Source of the DNA: VRUE01 sp963747765
Lineage (GTDB): Bacteria > Actinomycetota > Thermoleophilia > Solirubrobacterales > 70-9
Assembly (NCBI GenBank): GCA_963747765.1
Contig: CAVVGH010000009.1
Location: 1-64,000, forward strand
Reading direction: 5' to 3'
Length of the DNA stretch: 64,000 nt
Each line of letters opens with the position of its first letter. Positions within the stretch are counted from its first letter, which is position 1. Positions 1 to 5,897 of the stretch are shown here, piece by piece. Position numbers and translations under genes: made by a program. The notes below the pieces were generated by a model. It did no database searches and was not told the origin of the DNA. It saw only the letters and a list, made by a program, of their open reading frames with translations.

Positions 1-756
1 GCCGAAGCCGCCGACCTGGAGCAGGTGACTGACGGCGCTGGAACAATCGAAGGGGCCGTTGGGGGGAGTCGGCGAGGAGCCGTGGGAGCCACCCCAGACG
101 TAGTCCGAGGTCGAGCGGAGGGCGCTGAGGCGAGCGGCCTCGGCGACCATCCGCGCGACGGTCTCGTTGGGCGCGCCCGCCGCGGCGGCGCAGCCGGCGC
201 CGCCGGCGGCTTCGATCGTGCCATCGCCGGCGAAGCGGTGGGCGTGCGCCAGGACCTCGGCGACGTACCACTCCGCGTGGTTGTAGCTGAAGATCGCCGC
301 GTGCCAGTCCTGCGGAGCGCCGGAGGCGCGCAGCAGACGGGCGGCGGCGAAGATCGCGTCCCAGGGATTGTAGGGGTCCTTGGTGCCGTCGCCGTTGCCG
401 TCGACGCCGAAGGCTTCCCAGCTCGAAGGGAGGAACTGCATCCAGCCTTCGGCTTCCGCCGAGGAGATGCCGAGGTTCGTTCCGAAGCCGGTCTCAACCC
501 AGTTGATCCCGGCGAGGATCGAGGGCCCTTCCTCCCCTAGCCCGTATTTCGCCGCCGCCTGCTCGTAGATCGGGGCCAGGCGCTTCGGCACCTTCGCGCT
601 GAGCTCTCCGACGGATTCGCCTCCACCGCAGCTCGGCGAGGCGCCGAACATCACCGTGACCGCGAGCAGGACGCCAATCAGGGCGGCAAGCAACCCGAGC
701 GGCAGGCCGAGCAGCAGCTTCGACGCGCGCGGTGCGGGAAGTGAGCCGGCCTCCAC
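1..756 (-). CDS. Lytic transglycosylase / NlpC-P60 cell-wall hydrolase (partial, runs off window)
   Basis: Read on the minus strand from a GTG at 756; the 3' end lies beyond base 1, so 252 codons are visible. An N-terminal membrane anchor (about residues 13-38, Leu/Val-rich) is followed by an SLT-type lytic transglycosylase domain with the INWVETGFG and AEGWMQFLPSSW motifs. A linker leads into the start of an NlpC/P60 peptidase, where the catalytic-cysteine motif FDCSSAV is visible near the edge. This two-domain layout is typical of the peptidoglycan hydrolases of conjugative elements in Gram-positives (VirB1/CwlT-like), which open the wall for the transfer channel. It starts 7 bases after the stop of the upstream lipoprotein gene, so the two are probably co-transcribed. 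The start is uncertain because only a weak AAGG precedes it. Confidence 0.8.
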   Translation of the reverse strand, partial: MEAGSLPAPRASKLLLGLPLGLLAALIGVLLAVTVMFGASPSCGGGESVGELSAKVPKRLAPIYEQAAAKYGLGEEGPSILAGINWVETGFGTNLGISSAEAEGWMQFLPSSWEAFGVDGNGDGTKDPYNPWDAIFAAARLLRASGAPQDWHAAIFSYNHAEWYVAEVLAHAHRFAGDGTIEAAGGAGCAAAAGAPNETVARMVAEAARLSALRSTSDYVWGGSHGSSPTPPNGPFDCSSAVSHLLQVGGFG

Positions 757-763
757 GGCACCT

Positions 764-1246
764 TCAGCTCGGCGGCGAGATGGTGGTGACTCGCCAGCGC
801 GAGCCTAATTTCCGAACCAGGAAGCCGATCGAGAACGGCGGCGAGCGACCGTCTCCGATCTCGACCACGCCGGCCAGCGCGCCGCCGCGTGGCCGCAGGG
901 TCACGGCGAGGGCGTGAGGGTGAAGGCCGCGGCGAGCGGGCGGCACCCTCGACGCCGCCGCCAGGAGGTCGCGGCGAAGGGCGGCGGTGGCGCCCGGCAG
1001 CCGAGGCGGGCGCCGCTGGTAGATGCTGCGGGCGTAGGCATAGGCGAAGCGACGCGCGACCCGGGCGGCGGGCGCGAGCTGCTCGGCGGCGAGCGACCCG
1101 CCGCGCGTGCCGCTCAGAAGTGACGAGCCGGCCTGGGTGTTGGTGTCATCCGAGGAACAGCCGACGAGGGCAACGGCGAGGAGCGCAAGCCCGAACGATG
1201 CTCCGGCGCGGCGACGGCACGGCGAGATGTGACGGGCGGGGTGCAT
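764..1246 (-). CDS. Putative lipoprotein of the conjugation region
   Basis: About 160 residues. An arginine-rich N-terminus and a hydrophobic stretch lead to the lipobox LVGC, followed by Ser/Asp/Thr, so the product is predicted to be lipid-anchored outside the membrane. The mature part is Arg/Ala-rich, with no motif I recognise; the C-terminal half (GVVEIGDGRSPPFSIGF, then SRWRVTTI) looks like a small beta-rich domain ending in a hydrophobic strand. It lies directly upstream of the transglycosylase-type cell-wall hydrolase and was probably made with it. A reading frame continues upstream to 1306, but the ATG at 1246 gives a normal signal-sequence length and keeps the gene clear of the large dyad at 1257-1325. 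Function unknown; a conjugation accessory role is inferred from position. Confidence 0.6.
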   Translation of the reverse strand: MHPARHISPCRRRAGASFGLALLAVALVGCSSDDTNTQAGSSLLSGTRGGSLAAEQLAPAARVARRFAYAYARSIYQRRPPRLPGATAALRRDLLAAASRVPPARRGLHPHALAVTLRPRGGALAGVVEIGDGRSPPFSIGFLVRKLGSRWRVTTISPPS

Positions 1247-1256
1247 CCGCCCCTGC

Positions 1257-1325
1257 TGTCCAGCGGCGAGTGGGTTTGCATCGTCTTCAGCCAGAAGCCG
1301 ATGCAAATGGCTTCCGCGCTGGACA
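1257..1325. promoter_or_regulatory. 69-bp interrupted dyad between divergent genes
   Basis: Three nested inverted repeats share one centre at 1291. The outer arms are TGTCCAGCG (1257-1265) and CGCTGGACA (1317-1325). The inner arms are TTTGCATCG (1275-1283) and CGATGCAAA (1299-1307). A central CTTC/GAAG pair completes it. The 9-bp spacers between the arm blocks are not symmetric. It lies between the minus-strand lipoprotein gene (start 1246) and the promoter-like sequence at 1352. It could be an operator for a protein binding two half-site pairs, an origin-like structure, or an RNA hairpin. I cannot tell which. Confidence 0.6.
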
Positions 1326-1351
1326 TTGGGGTATCAGGAACCTGCGACCCC

Positions 1352-1381
1352 TTGAAAATGCAAGAGCGGTGCGGCTATCTT
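1352..1381 (+). promoter_or_regulatory. Candidate promoter of the sigma-factor operon
   Basis: TTGAAA (1352-1357) and TATCTT (1376-1381) are separated by 18 bases and lie 28 bases upstream of the ATG at 1409. They resemble a housekeeping sigma-70 promoter. The large dyad ends 26 bases before the -35 box, so a protein bound there could affect this promoter. Confidence 0.45.
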
Positions 1382-1408
1382 TGGTACAAAATATTAGGTA
1401 GGCCCAGG

Positions 1409-2377
1409 ATGTACGGACGTAAGGCCAACAGCGAGTTGAAGCAGTCCGAACTGGAGGAGGCCCGCCTGGGCTTCATCCAGTTTCTTCGACGCAAGCGTTT
1501 TTCACCGCAATTCATCGCCAGCCACGGCGAGGACCTGTTTGCGACCGCGGCCCTCGAATACAGCCGCAAGGTCGCCGAGGGCGAGGTGATCGACAGCCCG
1601 GCCGGCTGGCTCATCACCTGCGCCTGGCGCAGGACCAAGAGCCTGCTGGAAGCGCAGGGCCGCTCGCCTCAGATCGTCTCGACCGATAAAGCCGAGGCGA
1701 TCGAGGACGAGCTGGGGCAAAGCCCTGAGGACGCGACCCTCGATGAGGATCGGCTGCGGAAGGTGCAGGAGGCGGTCGACCAACTGACTGTCGAGGAGAG
1801 GCGGCTACTCGAGCTCGCCTACTTCGAGGGCATGGCCGTCCGCGAAGTGGCCCGCGAACTTCACTGGCACCCCTCCAAGGCGCAGCGCTGCCACGAAGCG
1901 GCGCGCAAGCATCTGCACCAGCTGCTCGGCGTCGACAGCCTCGACGAGCTGGAGATCATCGTCGGCCTCGCCGCCTACATCTCACTCGCGGAACAGGCAC
2001 CCGCCCCGCACCTCCCGGCCGGCGTCGAAGCGGTGGCCGAGACGATCAGCCGGAGCGTCGGCGAGGGCTGGGCGCGGGCGCAGGATCTCGCTCGCCGCCT
2101 TCCCTTCGGCGGTGGCGCCGAGCCTTCGGCGACCGCCGCGCTCGGCGGCAGCGCCGGACGCGCGGCTGGGGTCTGCGCCACGGCGGCGGTGGCGTGCATC
2201 GCAAGCGGAGTGGTCGGCCCTGGCGTGGGCGGGGTGAATCTGCTCGGCGGTGGCGGAAACCGCTCCTCCGGCCAAGCAGCGCCGCGTCGCGGACACGCCA
2301 CAGGTCGCCCCCCTGACGCCACGGGGCAACCCAGCGCCACCACCCGAACCAAAGCCGCAGAGCTCGACCGGCGCTGA
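1409..2377 (+). CDS. Sigma-70 family (ECF-like) RNA polymerase sigma factor, C-tail apparently frameshifted
   Basis: From the ATG at 1409 the protein opens with a region-2-like segment (residues ~10-75, including GWLITCAWRRTKSL). It continues to a clear region 4 helix-turn-helix (LTVEERRLLELAYFEGMAVREVARELHW, about residues 120-160). A weakly hydrophobic Gly/Ala stretch (VCATAAVACIASGVVGPGVGG) follows and could be a membrane segment. The frame then turns Arg-rich and stops at 2377. In the +1 frame from about 2240 a Pro/Ser/Thr-rich tail runs to 2603 and ends 10 bases before the next start. That tail looks like the genuine C-terminus, so a single-base shift between 2238 and 2377 is likely. In-frame ATGs exist upstream to 1229 but overlap the dyad and promoter. 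Confidence 0.7.
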   Translation: MYGRKANSELKQSELEEARLGFIQFLRRKRFSPQFIASHGEDLFATAALEYSRKVAEGEVIDSPAGWLITCAWRRTKSLLEAQGRSPQIVSTDKAEAIEDELGQSPEDATLDEDRLRKVQEAVDQLTVEERRLLELAYFEGMAVREVARELHWHPSKAQRCHEAARKHLHQLLGVDSLDELEIIVGLAAYISLAEQAPAPHLPAGVEAVAETISRSVGEGWARAQDLARRLPFGGGAEPSATAALGGSAGRAAGVCATAAVACIASGVVGPGVGGVNLLGGGGNRSSGQAAPRRGHATGRPPDATGQPSATTRTKAAELDRR

Positions 2378-2603
2378 CGAGCGGGGCAGCGCGAGCGGCG
2401 CGGCCAGCGCGGAGCGCACGAAGCACGCGACCCAGGCCGTCCAGTCGCAGTCCCTTGAGTCAGCGGCAGGAGGCTCGGAATTGAGCAGCGCACCCGAACC
2501 GACGCCGACCGCGGAATCGAGCCCGCCTCCGTCTTCTGAAGCAAGCGCGAGCAGCTCCAGCTCGACTCCCACTCAAGTGGCAAACCAGCAGTTCGGACCC
2601 TGA
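2238..2603 (+). other. Out-of-frame C-terminal tail of the sigma factor
   Basis: This +1 frame is open from the TGA at 2235-2237 to the TGA at 2601-2603. It encodes a low-complexity, proline-, serine- and glutamate-rich tail (for example NPAPPPEPKPQSS) that ends in QQFGP. Its composition suits an extracytoplasmic or linker tail following the hydrophobic stretch of the sigma factor. Its stop sits just before the ribosome-binding site GAGAGG of the next gene, as expected for the real end of the upstream cistron. No independent ribosome-binding site is obvious at the internal GTG (2250). Confidence 0.5.
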
Positions 2604-2613
2604 GAGGCATGTG

Positions 2614-4194
2614 ATGAGACACGCGATCCGACAATCGACCAACGTGTTCCGGTGGCTGCCCGCCACCGTCCTCTTGGCGGCGCTCTTTCTCCTCCCGTCG
2701 AGCGCCCAGGCTGGCAGCTACATCGTCGCTCAGTGTTCGCCGGGCGTCTACACCGGCGCCGACGACGCGGGCTTCACCGCCTCGACCACCCACTACACGC
2801 CGCGCGCGGACTGCTCCCCTTCGGCGCCCGGGCTCCAGATCGCCCACACCCTCGCCGAAGGTGAAACCGGCACCGTGCAGGGCGGCTTCGGCGCCTGGGT
2901 GTGGACGGCGCCCGCGGGCACCTACATCACCGGGGGATCGACGTTCAGCCGCTTGGCGACCGAATCCGGCCAGCACGGTTACCTCGCGGTCTCCCCCGAC
3001 AGCGGGGCGGGTCTCTCCTATGAGAACCAGAACGACGACCAGGGCCACGAGTCGGGGATCCCGGCCGGCAACTGGCGCTACTTGGTCGCTCGCCTGGAAT
3101 GCACGCAGCCCAACGAAAACAATCGGTGCGTCGGCGCTGCCGGAGGGGCGCACACCTACATCAAGCAGGTCCGCATCCAGCTCACCGACGTAGTTTCTCC
3201 GACCATCTCGATCGGCGGCTCGATGTTCTCGGGGGCGGAACTGCGCGGGCCGCAGACGATTTCGGTGTCGGCCGCCGATCAGGGCGCCGGGTTGCGGTCG
3301 GTCCAGGTGGTTGTCAACGGGCAAGGAGCGACAGGCGACGATCTCTCCGGGTCCTGCAACCCCCTGCCGGGGAACATGACCTCGCGGCTCTCGCCCTGCC
3401 CGCCGAGCTTCGGCAAGACGTACACGCTCGACACGGCGCAGGCACCGTTCCGAGAGGGCGTCAACTCGATCTCCGTCTGCGCCTACGACTACGCGCAGAC
3501 GGGGACGCCCAACGCCGCCTGCGAATCGAAGGAATTGCTGGTCAACAACCTCTGCCCCGGCTCGCCGGTCGGCGGGGGAAACACGATCACCGCCGGCTTC
3601 GCGGGCAACAGCAAGGGCGAGCGGACTCTGGCTTTCCGTGACCGCGCCCTGATTCGCGGCCGCCTCCACGACCCGGCGGGCAACCCGGTCCCCAACGCCC
3701 AGGTCTGCCTCCAGGGCCATACCGATCTGCCCGGCCGCCCCTTCCACCTGATCGGCACCGCGACGACGAACGAAAATGGCGGCTGGACGTTCAAGGTCCG
3801 CCGGGGACCTTCGCGGTCCTTCCGCGTCGCCTACCGCTTCGGCGCCTTTCAGACCTCCACCGACCTGACCCTCCACATGCGGACCCGGGTGACGCTCCAC
3901 CTGAGCCGCCACCGCACCCGCGTCCACAAACGCATCTACTTCTCCGGGGAGATCGCCGGGCCGAGCTGCGCCCTGCGGGTCGTCGTCATGCGCGGGACGG
4001 TGCCCGGCTCGAAGCGCCGGTTTCTCGTCCGGCGCGCGAAGACCGATGCGCTCTGTCACTACCGCGCCGCCTACGCCTTCTCCCCGGTGCCGAGGACTAC
4101 GAGATTCGTTTTCAACGCAGTCGTGCCCGAACAGAACGGGTATCCCTACGTGCGAGGGCACTCCGTACCTCGCTACATCCGAGTGAGGCGGTAA
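2614..4194 (+). CDS. Secreted multidomain protein of unknown function
   Basis: About 526 residues from the ATG at 2614, preceded by GAGAGG. A Sec signal peptide (hydrophobic LLAALFLLPSS, cleavage likely after SAQA, residue ~34) is followed by a Cys-containing beta-rich domain with many Gly/Ser/Thr. Next come an Ig-like segment around SPTISIGGSMFSG with DQGAGLRSVQVVVNG (residues ~195-240) and a carboxypeptidase-regulatory-like repeat (RGRLHDPAGNPVPNAQVCL, residues ~345-365). A basic beta-rich C-terminus (RVTLHLSRHRTRVHKR) ends the protein. Long secreted proteins of this make-up are common in Thermoleophilia. It follows the sigma-factor gene closely, so it may be a target or partner of that regulator. 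Enzymatic residues were not recognised; a surface or adhesive role is a guess. Confidence 0.75.
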   Translation: MRHAIRQSTNVFRWLPATVLLAALFLLPSSAQAGSYIVAQCSPGVYTGADDAGFTASTTHYTPRADCSPSAPGLQIAHTLAEGETGTVQGGFGAWVWTAPAGTYITGGSTFSRLATESGQHGYLAVSPDSGAGLSYENQNDDQGHESGIPAGNWRYLVARLECTQPNENNRCVGAAGGAHTYIKQVRIQLTDVVSPTISIGGSMFSGAELRGPQTISVSAADQGAGLRSVQVVVNGQGATGDDLSGSCNPLPGNMTSRLSPCPPSFGKTYTLDTAQAPFREGVNSISVCAYDYAQTGTPNAACESKELLVNNLCPGSPVGGGNTITAGFAGNSKGERTLAFRDRALIRGRLHDPAGNPVPNAQVCLQGHTDLPGRPFHLIGTATTNENGGWTFKVRRGPSRSFRVAYRFGAFQTSTDLTLHMRTRVTLHLSRHRTRVHKRIYFSGEIAGPSCALRVVVMRGTVPGSKRRFLVRRAKTDALCHYRAAYAFSPVPRTTRFVFNAVVPEQNGYPYVRGHSVPRYIRVRR

Positions 4195-4230
4195 TCACCA
4201 CATGCTCGGGTCGAACAAGGAGGACACGCC

Positions 4231-4632
4231 ATGAAGATCAAGCTCCGCCGCCGCTCGGCCGTCGTGGTCGTGGCCGCAATCGTGATGCTCGTGCTGGGTG
4301 GAAGTGCGCTCGCGCAGTCGGGCCAGGTCGCAGCTCGGGCCGCTCACCAGGGCAAGATCAAGTACCGCTTCGGGAAGATCGTCGACACCGACACCACGGC
4401 GAACGACGGGCAGTTCAACTACGCCCACGGCCACGCCAACTGCAAGCACGGCGAGCGGCTGATCTCCGGCGGACTGCGGTGGCACCACGGCAGCATCACG
4501 GCGATCATCGGGCACTTTCAGATGGTGGCATCCGGCCCGTTCAAGCGTGAATGGCGAGTCACCGCCAGCTCCGACATGGGCGGAGCTGCACGCGCTGATT
4601 TCGTCGTCGTCGCTTCCTGCGAAGTCAGATAG
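4231..4632 (+). CDS. Small secreted protein
   Basis: 133 residues with a strong ribosome-binding site (AAGGAGG) 7 bases before the ATG. A basic start (KIKLRRR) and a hydrophobic core end in GSALA, a typical signal peptidase I site, leaving about 105 mature residues. The mature part has two cysteines (NCKHGERL and the near-C-terminal SCEVR) that may form a disulfide. It also has an aromatic/Gly/His-rich middle (FNYAHGHANC, GGLRWHHGS) suggesting a compact beta fold. It lies 36 bases after the larger secreted protein gene in the same direction and is probably in the same operon. No family was recognised. Confidence 0.7.
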   Translation: MKIKLRRRSAVVVVAAIVMLVLGGSALAQSGQVAARAAHQGKIKYRFGKIVDTDTTANDGQFNYAHGHANCKHGERLISGGLRWHHGSITAIIGHFQMVASGPFKREWRVTASSDMGGAARADFVVVASCEVR

Positions 4633-4686
4633 CGGGCTCTTGACCAGCCCCAAGGCAGAGTGGCGTATTAGATGTCGTTTGAGACG

Positions 4687-4715
4687 TTGGCAGACCTGCT
4701 GTTTACATGTATGAT
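4687..4715 (+). promoter_or_regulatory. Strong promoter of the toxin-antitoxin operon
   Basis: TTGGCA (4687-4692) and TATGAT (4710-4715) are spaced by exactly 17 bases; each box differs from consensus at one position. Transcription should start near 4721-4723. That is downstream of an in-frame ATG at 4707 and only 2-4 bases before the ATG at 4725. The promoter therefore decides the antitoxin start and predicts a nearly leaderless mRNA. Confidence 0.7.
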
Positions 4716-4729
4716 GCATCTGTCATGCA
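4715..4729. promoter_or_regulatory. Inverted repeat over the antitoxin transcription start
   Basis: TGCAT (4715-4719) and ATGCA (4725-4729) flank a 5-base centre. They overlap the end of the -10 box, the predicted transcription start and the start codon at 4725. This is where an Xre-type antitoxin would bind to repress its own operon. The 5-bp arms are short, so this is suggestive only. Confidence 0.35.
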
Positions 4730-5081
4730 GGCGACGCAAGTACCTCCAGCCAGCAGTCTTTACGCCCACTTGGTCGACGATCTGCGAGGCGGCATCTTGA
4801 CCAACGCCGAGCTGGCGAAGATCACCGGCGTCAAGGTGCGCCAGGTCCAGCACTGGGCCGCCGGCGCCCACCGGCCCCAGGGCGAGGCGAAAGACCGGCT
4901 ACTGGAGCTGCATTACATCTTGGAGCGGCTGCGTGACGTCTACACCACCGAGGGCGCCGACATCTGGATCCACGGCCGCAACCGCGACCTGGGCGGCGAG
5001 AAGCCGATTGACCTGCTCGCCACCGGCCAGTTCGAGCGCGTGCTTGCTGCTGTCGAGCGCCTCGGCGCCGGAGCGATGTAG
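4725..5081 (+). CDS. Xre/MbcA/ParS-type antitoxin of a RES toxin
   Basis: 118 residues from the ATG at 4725, chosen because the promoter at 4687-4715 overlaps the earlier ATG at 4707. A helix-turn-helix is visible in the first half (LTNAELAKITGVKVRQVQHW). The C-terminal half (RLLELHYILERLRDVYTTEGADIWIHGRN, then GGEKPIDLLATGQFERVLAAVERL) matches the DUF2384 antitoxin pattern, in which the C-terminal domain covers the toxin active site. The toxin gene begins 2 bases after the stop, the standard order for RES/Xre modules. The protein should neutralise the toxin and repress the operon through the overlapping inverted repeat. Confidence 0.85.
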   Translation: MQATQVPPASSLYAHLVDDLRGGILTNAELAKITGVKVRQVQHWAAGAHRPQGEAKDRLLELHYILERLRDVYTTEGADIWIHGRNRDLGGEKPIDLLATGQFERVLAAVERLGAGAM

Positions 5082-5083
5082 GG

Positions 5084-5635
5084 GTGGAGAGCGACATCGC
5101 TCGCGCGCTGTCGCGCGCGAGCGCGGCCACGGTCGCGGGTCGGTTTCAGCGCCACATCTCACCCCGACAGGAACCGCTTCGTGGCAGCCGCTCTGGGGGT
5201 CGCTGGGGTCCGGCTGGTGCCTACCCCGTTCTCTATTTGGGCCGACCCACCGACTCGGTGATAGTCGAGGCATACCGCCACCTGATCGAGACGGTGGAGG
5301 GCATGCAGCCGCACATGGTCGGACCCCGCCGCTTGGTGACCTGCGAGATCGAGATCATGAGCGTGCTCGACCTGCGCGAGGGCGCCAGCCGTGATGCAGT
5401 CGGCCTGACCGTCGCCGAACTGAGCAGCGAGGTCGGGAACTACGGGCCGTGTCATCGCATCGGCCAGGCCGCGTACGAGTTGGGCCTGCACGGCGTCATC
5501 GCCCCGGCCGCTGGTGGCCTCGGCGAGACCCTGGCGATATTCGAAGATCAGCTGCCGGAAAGCGAGCGGCCATCACTGGTTGACGAGCAAACCTGGGAGT
5601 CGCTTCCCCCCGACCCGCGTGCCAAAGAGCAATAG
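5084..5635 (+). CDS. RES-domain toxin (NAD+-consuming)
   Basis: 183 residues starting at a GTG 2 bases after the antitoxin stop. The RES signature is visible: SGGRWGPAGAYPVLYLG (about residues 38-54), followed by a Glu in the helix VIVEAYRHLIE, the strand LVTCEIEIMSVLDLR, and the later HRIGQAAYELGLHGVIAPAA. RES toxins degrade cellular NAD+ and halt growth when the antitoxin is lost. The conserved Arg of the GRW motif and the Glu of EAYRH are the residues expected in the active site. The length is normal and no damage is seen. In this position the pair would stabilise the neighbouring mobile DNA or act in phage defence. Confidence 0.85.
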   Translation: MESDIARALSRASAATVAGRFQRHISPRQEPLRGSRSGGRWGPAGAYPVLYLGRPTDSVIVEAYRHLIETVEGMQPHMVGPRRLVTCEIEIMSVLDLREGASRDAVGLTVAELSSEVGNYGPCHRIGQAAYELGLHGVIAPAAGGLGETLAIFEDQLPESERPSLVDEQTWESLPPDPRAKEQ

Positions 5636-5719
5636 GCCAGCCCTGAGCGCGTAACCGCTCCTAAGGTCAACCCTGCCTTATCGAGGGTCCGTCGAGTGGC
5701 CCGGAGAGTCGTCGACCGG

Positions 5720-5750
5720 CATCGCGCTCACGCTACGCGGGAGCGCGATG
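5720..5750. terminator. Hairpin between convergent genes, possible terminator
   Basis: Perfect 10-bp arms CATCGCGCTC (5720-5729) and GAGCGCGATG (5741-5750) enclose an 11-base loop. It lies between the plus-strand toxin gene (stop at 5635) and the minus-strand membrane protein gene (stop at 5898). Neither side has a T-run, so it is not a classical intrinsic terminator. The position fits a bidirectional, T-less actinobacterial terminator. No gene was found in 5636-5897. Confidence 0.4.
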
Positions 5751-5897
5751 CGATCGGGCGCGTGACACTTCCTTCTCGTCCGGACCGGGCGTCCGGAGTG
5801 AAGCTCGGCGGACGCTCGCAAATCGCGCAAAGCAGAAGCTGCCACCCGGTCGAGCACCAAGGCGGGCTGCGACTGGCCCTGCCTAGACCTCGTCCGG

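Noticed and set aside
1975..4161. 728-codon open frame on the minus strand
   Set aside because: It lies antisense to the sigma factor and secreted protein; its Arg/Gly-rich composition is a mirror effect of high GC.
4707..4724. Earlier ATG (4707) as antitoxin start
   Set aside because: It falls inside the promoter, before the predicted transcription start.
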